A DNA stretch of 64,000 nt from an uncultured Coriobacteriaceae bacterium (GTDB lineage: Bacteria; Actinomycetota; Coriobacteriia; Coriobacteriales; Atopobiaceae). The stretch lies in the NCBI GenBank assembly GCA_902793465.1, contig CADBDT010000002.1:85577-149576 (forward strand), in the 5' to 3' direction. The notes under the pieces are model-generated. The model was not told where the DNA came from, did no database searches, and saw nothing but the letters and a program-made list of their open reading frames with translations. Of the stretch, positions 24,025-31,997 are shown in pieces. The stretch's first letter is position 1; every line of letters starts with the position of its first letter. A program made the position numbers and the translations under genes.

Positions 24025-25064
24025 TATGACCGTCCCTCGTCCTTCACCACATCAACGACCCAGCGTCCATTCTTGCGAGCACCCTCGCGATGCATGATTC
24101 CGCGTCTAACGAGCTCTGCGATGTCGCGCCGTACTGTAGCCGAAGAAACGCCAAGTTGCACTGCGAGTGCGTCGTACGTAAGCGATTGATCGAGCATAAC
24201 CGCCGTCAGAATGCGCTTCTGCCTTGTGGTACATTCGTCGCCCAACCGCTCATTTATCTGCTCATTTATCTGCTCATTTATCTGCTCACTAGGCGCATTC
24301 GCCTGTTGCTGCAACACATCCCGCAACGCGTCACGAATCGCCCTGAGCATGAACTCCACGAATACCGTGCCATCAGCCTGCTTCCCGGCCTCCATAAGCG
24401 CATCGTAATACGCAGCTTGGTTGCGATGGATAAGCGTTTCTATGGGAAGCCATGCAAACACCGGCCTCCAGGAGCGCAGAAGCAAAGAATGCCACAACCT
24501 GCCCGTGCGCCCATTACCGTCCGCAAACGGGTGGATGAACTCAAATTCATAATGGAATACGCTTCCCTTTATAAGGGGATGGTCCTCCGCGCTGCCAAGC
24601 CACTCGAATAGCTCTTGCATGAGTTTTGGCACTATCGAGGCTGGACTGCCGGCATGTATGAGCACGTCCCCGGCATAGACCCCCACATCGCCGTTGCGCA
24701 AGCAACCCGGATGCTTTACGAGCCCGTCCATCATGAGGGCATGGGCCCGAAGCAGGTCGTCGAAAGAGTACGGGTCGAACGTCGCAGCCGCGTCATATGC
24801 CTCATAGGCGTTTTGCACCTCGCGCACGTCCTTCGGCGGGGCTAGTACGTGCTTACCGTCGAGCACGGCCGTCACCTGGTCAAGCGTGAGCGTGTTGTTT
24901 TCGATGAGAAGCGACGAATGGATGGTGCGTATTTGGTTTTCTCGCCGCAGCGTGGGGTTGGGGTTGAGGCCGTCGAAGACCGTCACTTGCCCTACGAGCT
25001 CCGAGGCCTCGGACACAAGGCTTACGATACGCGCGGTGTTCTGGAACGGAGGCGTGTAGCTCAT
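24024..25064 (-). CDS. Fic-family AMP-transferase with C-terminal winged helix
   Basis: A 346-residue protein. The Fic motif HPFADGNGRTGR (178-189) is complete and an inhibitory helix SSLLIEN (50-56) of the [S/T]xxxE[G/N] type precedes it, so this is a class II, self-inhibited Fic protein expected to transfer AMP to a protein target. Residues 262-273 are three 4-residue repeats (INEQ, INEQ, INER) that lead into a winged helix ending GARKNGRWVV. The same arrangement occurs in the neighbouring AlbA proteins. Position between Mod and Res suggests control of the restriction system. Confidence 0.88.
   Translation of the reverse strand: MSYTPPFQNTARIVSLVSEASELVGQVTVFDGLNPNPTLRRENQIRTIHSSLLIENNTLTLDQVTAVLDGKHVLAPPKDVREVQNAYEAYDAAATFDPYSFDDLLRAHALMMDGLVKHPGCLRNGDVGVYAGDVLIHAGSPASIVPKLMQELFEWLGSAEDHPLIKGSVFHYEFEFIHPFADGNGRTGRLWHSLLLRSWRPVFAWLPIETLIHRNQAAYYDALMEAGKQADGTVFVEFMLRAIRDALRDVLQQQANAPSEQINEQINEQINERLGDECTTRQKRILTAVMLDQSLTYDALAVQLGVSSATVRRDIAELVRRGIMHREGARKNGRWVVDVVKDEGRS
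24249..24290. repeat. 12-bp microrepeat in linker of the Fic gene
   Basis: CTCATTTATCTG is repeated three times, encoding INEQ, INEQ and INER on the minus strand. The 12-base unit preserves the frame. Confidence 0.85.
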
Positions 25065-25085
25065 GCTAAATCACGCGCCGTACGG
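25062..25085. repeat. direct repeat flanking AlbA gene 1, distal copy
   Basis: CATGCTAAATCACGCGCCG plus TACGG; matches 26602-26625 at 21 of 24 positions. It contains the ATG of the Fic gene and the same TAGCATG arrangement that joins Mod to AlbA gene 1. Confidence 0.65.
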
Positions 25086-25128
25086 CACAGACATTTGCCA
25101 TTGACCTCTTGAACTTCAAATGCACGAT

Positions 25129-26604
25129 CTATCCCCTCAGCACTTTCCAGTGGCCGTTCTTATCCGCGCCCACGCGCTGGATTAATCCGTCTGCCTCCAA
25201 GGCACGCAAGTATCTTCGAATGCTGCTTCGAGACACACCAAGCCGTTTCGCTGCCCTTTCGTAGCTTATGCGTGGGTCCATGCGTAGCAATGACAAAAGC
25301 TTGTCTTTTGCCGATACGTTTGCAGGTTCAGGTTCATTTACAGGTTCAGGTTCATTTACAGGTTCATTTACAGGCGCCACAAACTCAGCTGGATGCAGTT
25401 TCTCGCCAAATTCCTCAAGGCTCATGCGGTAGATGTTCACGCGAAACATATTGTCGCTTACGACGAACTCGGGTGGTTGCAGCCCAAAATCCAAGACCTC
25501 CCGTTGGACCCGCAAAAGGCCAGTCCCCCAGTTCTCGATGAGCTTCATGTACTTAAACGCTTGCGCAAGGGCTTTGTTGCGAATCTCGGACTGCCCGGCA
25601 AGCGCATCGCTCAGCAACAGCCCGCGCTTGAGTCCGCCAGGCGAACTCACCTCCAGCCTGTCGTCATAAATGCAAATCTGCACGCATGAGGTTGCCAGAT
25701 ACGAACGATGCAGAATCGCATTGGTAACGAGTTCTCGTATGGACCACACGGGAATCTCGTACACGTCTCGCCGTACAAGCTGGTCAAAATTCGCACCCAT
25801 ATTGATTTTTGAGAGGACGTAATGATATGCAGCCTCAACCTGCTCCATTACGCTGCCACCAAACTCACGCCTGTCGAGAAAGACGACGCGATCTGTGCCT
25901 CGGAACACCCCGCATTGGACTTGCCAAGAGAAGTCGCACCCCTCACCAGAAAGCAATGCGTATGCGTTTGTGGGAAGCAGTTCCCCGTCGCGCTTAAGGA
26001 GCACTCCCCATTTAATCAGCTGACTTTTTGTGACATCCTTTACCGCCTCTCGCTCCTCGCTGCTTTTCGAGCGTGAGAGGGCAACTTCTTTCATTCGCGC
26101 ACAGAGCGCTACAATTCCCTCTTCGGTGAGCTCTACATCACGATTGGGCATGCGGTCGAAACCCTGCGGAGAGTTTTCGGCCATAATCTCACGAACATAG
26201 TCTATCTCTGCCGGCCGTGTTGTTGCCCCCACGCGCGTATAGACACCTTTCTCAAGCCCAAAGGTCTTCAAGTAATAAGGTGCCTCTCTACCCATCGGAA
26301 CCTCAACGACAATCGTAGACTTGCCGTCTGCCTCGTGCACATAGATGCTGGGTATGATTGTAGGCGTACACGAATCTCCAATGGCGTTTGCAATGGCGTC
26401 CATCTCGTCAAACACGTCCTCCGGAGGGATGCCTACCACGTTACGGGTGGCATCGTCCACGCCAAATACAATGCGTCCTCCGTTTCCGTTGGCAAATGCG
26501 ACCACTGTCTTAAGGTACTTCTTCGCATCACTTGGACGTGCGACCTTATACTCTATGAGTTCAGACTCGCCGCCAAAAAGAGAATCGAGATTGCGCTTTG
26601 CCAT
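25129..26604 (-). CDS. AlbA_2/Schlafen-domain ATP-binding regulator, gene 1 of 3
   Basis: A 491-residue protein. Residues 12-130 are the AlbA_2 (Schlafen-type) domain: ELIEYKVA, VVAFANGNGGRIVFGVDD, YYLKTFGLEKGVYTRVG. A middle GHKL-like region has IPVWSIRELVTNAILHRSY and LEVSSPGGL. Residues 412-426 are VNEP-type repeats encoded by a repeated GGTTCA/TTTACA block, followed by a winged helix (432-491) ending KNGHWKV. Such proteins are often found inside restriction-modification operons; their biochemical role is unsettled. The ATG is one base after the Mod stop codon. Confidence 0.83.
   Translation of the reverse strand: MAKRNLDSLFGGESELIEYKVARPSDAKKYLKTVVAFANGNGGRIVFGVDDATRNVVGIPPEDVFDEMDAIANAIGDSCTPTIIPSIYVHEADGKSTIVVEVPMGREAPYYLKTFGLEKGVYTRVGATTRPAEIDYVREIMAENSPQGFDRMPNRDVELTEEGIVALCARMKEVALSRSKSSEEREAVKDVTKSQLIKWGVLLKRDGELLPTNAYALLSGEGCDFSWQVQCGVFRGTDRVVFLDRREFGGSVMEQVEAAYHYVLSKINMGANFDQLVRRDVYEIPVWSIRELVTNAILHRSYLATSCVQICIYDDRLEVSSPGGLKRGLLLSDALAGQSEIRNKALAQAFKYMKLIENWGTGLLRVQREVLDFGLQPPEFVVSDNMFRVNIYRMSLEEFGEKLHPAEFVAPVNEPVNEPEPVNEPEPANVSAKDKLLSLLRMDPRISYERAAKRLGVSRSSIRRYLRALEADGLIQRVGADKNGHWKVLRG
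25323..25375. repeat. microrepeat in linker of AlbA gene 1
   Basis: Short blocks CAGGTTCAGGTTCATTTA and CAGGTTCATTTA repeat in frame, giving VNEP and VNEPEP units. Unit lengths of 12 and 18 bases keep the frame when copies are gained or lost. Confidence 0.8.
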
Positions 26605-26625
26605 GCTAAATCACCCGTCTTACGG
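26602..26625. repeat. direct repeat flanking AlbA gene 1, proximal copy
   Basis: CATGCTAAATCACCCGTCT plus TACGG, spanning the last codons and stop of Mod and the ATG of AlbA gene 1. It pairs with 25062-25085. Confidence 0.65.
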
Positions 26626-28645
26626 TGTCGGGGCTGAACGTCTTGAACAGCTCCTCGAAGTTGGCCTCGGTGGCGTCGTCTGCCATCGAGGCGTCGCGGA
26701 ACACGGCGTAGATGGGCCTCATCTTGGCAATCTGCTCTATGCAGTCGGTGCCAACTTCGGTGTCGAAGCAAGCCACGAGCTGGCCGTAGTTCACGTCGAA
26801 GGCGCGCTTGCCGCAGATCTCTATCTCCTCGATGGTCACGGAGTACGGGATGCGCAGCGTAGGCAGCACCTGGAAGAGCAGGTCCAGGTCGCTCCTGTCG
26901 GGCTTGACGTTGTCCTCGAAGAGGTTCAACTGGCCTTGGTCGTAGGCATCCGGTGTCGCGTAGGTGTCGGTGAAGTTCGACGAGTCGATGCGCAGCACGC
27001 GGAAGCCCACGTCGGGCACGGGCTTGGGGTCCTCACCGATTTTGAGCTGGCGGTTTGCCTCCTCCACCTCGGCAACGATCTTCGCGCCAGCGCGGCGTAT
27101 GCGCTCCTCGCCGATTTCGCAGAGGTTTGCGTACTCGCCGGTGGTCTCCTCGGGAATCTGCACGAGGATGAAGCGGCGATTGCCAGCATCCTCGGCGTTC
27201 TTCTGCATCACCGCATGCGCCATGCTTGCGGAGCCTGAGAAGAAGTCGAGAACGAGCGAGTCATCACTTCCGCCAATTTGGAGTATACGGTCCATCAGCC
27301 TTACGGGCTTGGGTGTGTCGAAGGGCGCAGCCCCATCGAAGAGCTTCTTTAAGCCCTTCTTCGCCTCATCCGAATGCCCAACATCCGCGTATGGCCAAAG
27401 ATTAGTGGGTAGCTTGCCCTCAACAGCATTGAGGTAACGCTTGCAACGGATGCCCCCATTGCCGTTGCTTGTGAAGTAGAGTCTGGGCCAATTGCCCTGC
27501 GCGTACCTTTCTCTGGCAGCCGCGTGCGTCTGGTCGCTGTCGTCCCTGAGCAAGATACCCTGAATGGGCTCGATGTCGCCAACCGCACATCCGCAAATCT
27601 GGGCTCTTCTGTCAGCGTCGTCGATACTCCGAAGCTCGTAATCCGCCCATTCGCTCATTATCTCTAGCATCTGAGATTGGCCGAAGGTCCAGTGTCGTCC
27701 ATTAGACGGATAGAGCAGCTCTCCAGTTATCGGGTGCTGAATCGCGTAGACCATTCCATGGTGCGTTGCCGCGCCAGGTGCGGCCGCATCGCCCGAGCTC
27801 CAAGGAGTCGGATCGTTATCCGGCGTGTCATACCTGCCATCCATCTCCGCTGTTCGCGGCAGTCTGCCAGGCGTCCATCCAGGCTGCTTCGAAAAGACGA
27901 GGATATGCTCGACTTCAGAGGGTATGCCGAGTGAGTCGTTTCGGGGTGAATAGGTTCTCTGCCAGGCTATGTCACCGGCAAAGCAGCCTGCGCCAAAAAC
28001 CTCATCGCAGATGGCTCTTAGATTCTTAGACTCGTTATCATCGATGCTTATGAAGATAGCACCGTCGCTGCTCAGAAGGTCGCGCGCCAGCAGTAGCCTC
28101 GGATACATCATCGAGCACCAGTCAGAGTGGAAGCGGCCATTGCCCTCCAGGTTGGCAACCAGCCTGCCGCCCTCTTCGTCGAAGTCTCCGCTCTCGGTGT
28201 CGTATTCCGCCCTCGTTTGCGCAAAGTCATCGTCGTAGATAAAGTCATGCCCCGTGTTGTAGGGTGGGTCGATGTAGATCAGCTTGATCTTGCCCGCGTA
28301 GGTGCTACGCAAAATCTTGAGCGCATCGAGGTTGTCGCCCTCGATGTAGAGGTTCTGTGTGTCGTCCCAGTTGACGCTGCGCTCGCGCTCGGGGCGCAGC
28401 GTCTTGTCGATGATGCGCCGCGCCTCCTCCTTTGCAGCCCGCTTGCCTGGCCAAGTGAACTGATAGCGCTCGCGCTGCCCCTCCGCAACGTCTCCTATCA
28501 ATTCGAGCAAAGCATCGAGGTCAACGCTCCGATGTGCGTTTCCTTCCTCATCCCTCGTCTCTGTGGCAACGGACGGGAATAGCTCGATGAGTCGCTCGAT
28601 ATTCTCCTGCGTGATGTCGGTTGTTGCAGGGTTGATCTTCTCCAT
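26606..28645 (-). CDS. type III Mod DNA adenine methyltransferase
   Basis: A 679-residue protein. DPPYNTGHDF (126-135) is the catalytic motif IV and LDFFSGSASMAH, far downstream, is the AdoMet-binding motif I; this order marks a beta-class N6-adenine enzyme. The roughly 300 residues between them hold the target-recognition domain (region around WTPGRLPRTAEMDGRY onwards). Mod sets the site specificity for both methylation and Res cleavage. Only one strand of an asymmetric site is methylated in type III systems. The ATG at 28645 is preceded by GAAAGGAAC. The junction sequence in front of it is duplicated at 30197-30225. Confidence 0.9.
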   Translation of the reverse strand: MEKINPATTDITQENIERLIELFPSVATETRDEEGNAHRSVDLDALLELIGDVAEGQRERYQFTWPGKRAAKEEARRIIDKTLRPERERSVNWDDTQNLYIEGDNLDALKILRSTYAGKIKLIYIDPPYNTGHDFIYDDDFAQTRAEYDTESGDFDEEGGRLVANLEGNGRFHSDWCSMMYPRLLLARDLLSSDGAIFISIDDNESKNLRAICDEVFGAGCFAGDIAWQRTYSPRNDSLGIPSEVEHILVFSKQPGWTPGRLPRTAEMDGRYDTPDNDPTPWSSGDAAAPGAATHHGMVYAIQHPITGELLYPSNGRHWTFGQSQMLEIMSEWADYELRSIDDADRRAQICGCAVGDIEPIQGILLRDDSDQTHAAARERYAQGNWPRLYFTSNGNGGIRCKRYLNAVEGKLPTNLWPYADVGHSDEAKKGLKKLFDGAAPFDTPKPVRLMDRILQIGGSDDSLVLDFFSGSASMAHAVMQKNAEDAGNRRFILVQIPEETTGEYANLCEIGEERIRRAGAKIVAEVEEANRQLKIGEDPKPVPDVGFRVLRIDSSNFTDTYATPDAYDQGQLNLFEDNVKPDRSDLDLLFQVLPTLRIPYSVTIEEIEICGKRAFDVNYGQLVACFDTEVGTDCIEQIAKMRPIYAVFRDASMADDATEANFEELFKTFSPDTVRRVI

Positions 28646-28664
28646 TTAGACAAGTTCCTTTCGT
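28636..28664. repeat. 29-bp direct repeat at the Mod start, flanks AlbA gene 2
   Basis: TCTTCTCCATTTAGACAAG plus TTCCTTTCGT; identical to 30197-30225 except one base. It spans the Mod start codon and ribosome site. Confidence 0.8.
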
Positions 28665-28694
28665 ACACGACTCGGCTGCGTCCTCACGCCAACG

Positions 28695-30134
28695 TCACCC
28701 ATCCATACCACCTTGTACAACTCTCCAAGAACCTCTCTTATCTGATCCCACGCGCATTATGACTCCCCGTTCACGCATTCCTCGCAGCAGCCGCGCCACC
28801 TTCGCGCGACTGAATCCAGTGGCATCCGCAAGAGCGTCATACGTCGCTCCTGGCTCAACAACGAGCAGTGACAGCAGCTCCCCCTCGTCACGCAAGGCAG
28901 ACCGAGAGGGCTTTACGGTCTCATTCGCACCGTTTACAGTCTCACTTACAGTCTCATTTATTCCTTCGCCATGAGACGGTAAACCTCCACGTCGCATGCC
29001 AGCGAACGCATCCCTACGCTGGAACACGAGCAGCGTTCCATCCGGCGTTCGCCGGTACTCCACACGGATCCCCGCCTCATCACACAGCTCCTTTATGCGT
29101 GGAATGCCTGACCCGTAGTTCTCTATCTCCTTCGAGCGGTAGAGCGTCTTCGCGATGAGGGGATTGCGCGTTAGTGGCGACCTCGACTTTCCCGTGAGGT
29201 GCTCCTCGGGGTCCTGCCCCTCGACAAACCATCCTGGACTCAGAATTTCGACCGAATCATAGTAGATGTCTACCATCACACAATCCCAGACCGTCCAGTC
29301 CATGTGACAGTACGCGTTATACAATGCTTCGCGCACTGCCTCGCGGGGAATCTCGGGTATCTCTTCACGCGGGCCTGGACCCTCAATCACGAGTCGCCTG
29401 CGCGTGTTGTTGAGTATGTAGAGGTCGGCCTTGCGCACGAGGTCGAAGACCGTGCCCTCCTCCTGCTGTAGGTCAAGAATCTCGGTGCGGGTATGGCTCT
29501 CCAGCACACCCTGCTTGAGGCGTATCCCCTTCGACTTACAGAAAAGCACGTCCGCCGCGTTGGTGAGGTGACCTTCACGCAACAGCCCTAGGCTTTCGAG
29601 CGCCTCTTCCGACGTCGTGAACGGGTCCGGGATGCGACCGCAGGCGTTGCCGCGCGCTACGTAGTCACGCAGCGTCCGCTCGTCCACATCGGAAACCACC
29701 TTAGTCGAAGTGCGCCCGTCCCACGGGTCACTTCGCCGTATCTGTTCGGCAAGCATCCTACGCAACTCCGCAGGCTCGAGCTGGACGTCCTCGTCCGCCA
29801 CACGCACGCGGTATATCCCCTTGCACGCATAGGGCGGATCGTCCCCCGAGAACCTCACTCGCACTACCTCTCGCTCACTCCCGTCACGAATCGGCACGGA
29901 CGTGACCGAAGGATAGATTCTTGGCCGTATCTGGTTCCCTATGGCCTGGCTCACGTCGCGAAGCGTCTTCTCCGTAACGTCCATACCCACTGCCATGCCA
30001 TCCGGGCGCACGCCAAACCAAATGGTACCCGAGCCGCCCTTATTCATTATGGCGGCCATGGATTGGATGCCATCGTTTAACTCACGAAGCGATGTCTTGA
30101 ACTCGTCGTACTCAGTCTCGCGCTCAAACCTCAT
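28695..30134 (-). CDS. AlbA_2/Schlafen-domain ATP-binding regulator, gene 2 of 3
   Basis: A 479-residue protein starting MRFERETEYDEFKTSLREL (GGAAGG lies seven bases before this ATG). The AlbA_2 domain runs to about residue 125 (IMNKGGSGTIWFGVRPDG, ACKGIYRVRVADED), the GHKL-like middle has IPREAVREALYNAYCHMDW and VEILSPGWFVEG, and the end is a winged helix (YDALADATGFSRAKVARLLR, SDKRGSWRV). The linker holds ETV repeats (INETVSETVNGANETV). The gene lies between DUF4391 and Mod, and the sequence at both borders is a 29-bp direct repeat of the DUF4391-Mod junction, which suggests it was inserted there. Confidence 0.82.
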   Translation of the reverse strand: MRFERETEYDEFKTSLRELNDGIQSMAAIMNKGGSGTIWFGVRPDGMAVGMDVTEKTLRDVSQAIGNQIRPRIYPSVTSVPIRDGSEREVVRVRFSGDDPPYACKGIYRVRVADEDVQLEPAELRRMLAEQIRRSDPWDGRTSTKVVSDVDERTLRDYVARGNACGRIPDPFTTSEEALESLGLLREGHLTNAADVLFCKSKGIRLKQGVLESHTRTEILDLQQEEGTVFDLVRKADLYILNNTRRRLVIEGPGPREEIPEIPREAVREALYNAYCHMDWTVWDCVMVDIYYDSVEILSPGWFVEGQDPEEHLTGKSRSPLTRNPLIAKTLYRSKEIENYGSGIPRIKELCDEAGIRVEYRRTPDGTLLVFQRRDAFAGMRRGGLPSHGEGINETVSETVNGANETVKPSRSALRDEGELLSLLVVEPGATYDALADATGFSRAKVARLLRGMRERGVIMRVGSDKRGSWRVVQGGMDG

Positions 30135-30196
30135 GCATGCCCTTCCAACTGTAGTCCCCACCATGTATGCCATGGTAGCTCAGGATGTGGACAGAT

Positions 30197-30225
30197 TCTT
30201 CTCCATTTAGACCAGTTCCTTTCGT
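30197..30225. repeat. 29-bp direct repeat at the DUF4391 end, flanks AlbA gene 2
   Basis: TCTTCTCCATTTAGACCAG plus TTCCTTTCGT. It covers the last codons and stop of DUF4391 and then a vestigial Mod start: reading on, ATGGAGAAG is followed by only five codons before a stop. Confidence 0.8.
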
Positions 30226-30833
30226 GCCTGCTCGAGTTCCGCCTCGGCCTTGCGCATTTGGGCAAAGAGCTCGTTCTTCTTGCCGATTTGTTTGGCCTTG
30301 CGGCACTTGGTGTCCAGTTCGCGAACGAGCTTTTCGAGCGCCGCGATCTTCTCGGTGAGGACTAGTCGCTCTTCGACACTCATCGAAGTCATGCCGGTGT
30401 CGCCGAATGCCACCTGTGAGACGATGGCATCCCATACGTCATCGAGCGTGTCGCCCTGGATTCTCAAGACAAGCTGGTCAGGCTGCGACCAGGGCCCGAA
30501 CTTCACGCCTTGCGCCCGAACGGCAAGGCTTGCCCGCCCGGTTGGCACTTGGCAGAGGAAGACGAGCTTGTGCTTGTTGGCCTTCGCGATCTCGTCCACC
30601 ACGGTCTGTGCCGCGCCTTCGTCGCGCAGCTCGATGCCGACGACCACGATCTCCTCGACCTCGCGACCGGCGGGTATGTGTATGGTGCCCTCCTTGATGG
30701 AGTTCAGTATTACGATGCGCTCGACCCCGTGCACGAAGGCGTCCTTCTGCTTCGGCGAGAGCTTTAGGTTGCGGTAGAGCGCCTCTTTGGGCAGGCGGCG
30801 CCCGACCTCTGTTGTGCTCGGTAGTCCTAGCAT
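30207..30833 (-). CDS. DUF4391 protein
   Basis: A 208-residue protein that opens MLGLPSTTEVGRRLPKEALY, the signature of DUF4391. Residues about 45-150 are alternating strands and helices (RIVILNSIKEGTIHIPAG, EEIVVVGIELRD, KLVFLCQVPTGRASLAVR), and residues 155-208 are a predicted coiled coil rich in Glu/Lys/Arg. The biochemical role is unknown. From memory, this family recurs next to type III-like Mod and Res genes and SNF2 helicases, which fits here. GAGGGACG lies before the ATG. It overlaps the end of AlbA gene 3 by seven bases. Confidence 0.8.
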   Translation of the reverse strand: MLGLPSTTEVGRRLPKEALYRNLKLSPKQKDAFVHGVERIVILNSIKEGTIHIPAGREVEEIVVVGIELRDEGAAQTVVDEIAKANKHKLVFLCQVPTGRASLAVRAQGVKFGPWSQPDQLVLRIQGDTLDDVWDAIVSQVAFGDTGMTSMSVEERLVLTEKIAALEKLVRELDTKCRKAKQIGKKNELFAQMRKAEAELEQARKELV

Positions 30834-31921
30834 GGTACGTCCCTCGATTCTGGGGAATCTGGGAGACAGTAGTAACGGCCCCTGCGCTCGCCATGGGCCT
30901 CTATAAGACCATCGGTCGCCATCTGGGCAAGCAGTTGCCGCGTGCGGGGAGGCTTGATGCCTAGTTCCTCCGCAATCTCGTTGGTTTGAGCATGTCCGCG
31001 TAACGAAAGCAATTCCATAACCCTCTGCCGATGCTCCGCAACTTTGTCGCTGATTTTGTCGCTGATTTTGTCGCTGATTCTTCCATTATCGCTACTTTTG
31101 CCAGTTGTTTCGCGATCTGCCGCCTCCGCGAACGCCGGGTGCCTGCGCAAACGCGTGATGAAGAAGCTGCGCTCCTCATCGGTCTCGAACTCTGGCAGCG
31201 GCGACCCGTTGTGCTCCAGCGCCCTAAGGATCTTGCGAAACCCCGTGTTGCGACCTTCGGTAAGGTGGATCTCCTTTAGGAACTCTCCGATGCGACGATT
31301 GCGGTAGTGCCGATTCGTTACGTGGAACGTACGCAGGCCCTCCAGCGTCACCGAGCGATCGGGTCCTGGGAAGCTCACTATCTCCAACGTGTCTCCGTCC
31401 ACGCGCACCTCTATGGGTTCGCGAACGTCGTAGCCCTTGTGGTACACGGCGTTTGCCAGCGCCTCTTCGATGGCCACGTAGGGCCAGTTAAAGTATCGGT
31501 CCGCCTCCGCGCGATCCGGATGTTTGAGCACGCGCTCCTCGAGCACGTTGCGGGCAGGGCAACTATAGGGCCTCCACGAGCCATCCGAGCACTGCACGAC
31601 AATGAGCGTCTTGCCCCCATATTCCACGGGGGCAACTACGGGCAGGTACTCCGGGGTGATGAGCTTGCACTTGTTGAGCAGGTTCTTCATAACGTCATCT
31701 ACGTCGTCCTCGGGTATGCCCCGAACGGGAAGGATTGGACGTCCAGATTCCTCCCCCACGCCGATGACAAGGTATCCCGTGCCCCAGTTGTCGATATCGT
31801 TGGCGAAGGCGCAGATGGTCTTGAGCGAGGTGGCAGGATCCCACGTCGCCTTATACTCAATGCGCGCCCATTCGACCGTGCGGCCGCTAAGAAGCGACTC
31901 AATGCCGACGAGTATTGCCAT
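30827..31921 (-). CDS. AlbA_2/Schlafen-domain regulator, gene 3 of 3, internally deleted
   Basis: A protein of about 364 residues starting MAILVGIESLL (GGGAGGAACG upstream). The AlbA_2 domain is present (ESLLSGRTVEWARIEYKAT, GTGYLVIGVGEE), but after SWRPYSCPARNVLEERV the sequence jumps to KHPDRAEADRYFNWPYVAIEE. Relatives carry roughly 110 more residues here, including the YYIRRGSST-type strand and a long helical region, so an in-frame internal deletion is likely. The GHKL-like part and the winged helix remain. The linker has three ISDK repeats. Function of the shortened form is uncertain. Confidence 0.75.
   Translation of the reverse strand: MAILVGIESLLSGRTVEWARIEYKATWDPATSLKTICAFANDIDNWGTGYLVIGVGEESGRPILPVRGIPEDDVDDVMKNLLNKCKLITPEYLPVVAPVEYGGKTLIVVQCSDGSWRPYSCPARNVLEERVLKHPDRAEADRYFNWPYVAIEEALANAVYHKGYDVREPIEVRVDGDTLEIVSFPGPDRSVTLEGLRTFHVTNRHYRNRRIGEFLKEIHLTEGRNTGFRKILRALEHNGSPLPEFETDEERSFFITRLRRHPAFAEAADRETTGKSSDNGRISDKISDKISDKVAEHRQRVMELLSLRGHAQTNEIAEELGIKPPRTRQLLAQMATDGLIEAHGERRGRYYCLPDSPESRDVPC
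31043..31080. repeat. 12-bp microrepeat in linker of AlbA gene 3
   Basis: TTTGTCGCTGAT occurs three times in a row, encoding ISDK units on the minus strand. The 12-base unit preserves the frame. Confidence 0.85.
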
Positions 31922-31997
31922 GTGTCCGCGTTCCTCCCTCGACCATCCCTGCAACAAATACCATGATAGACTAGGTAAAGGACACTAATTACCTGTC

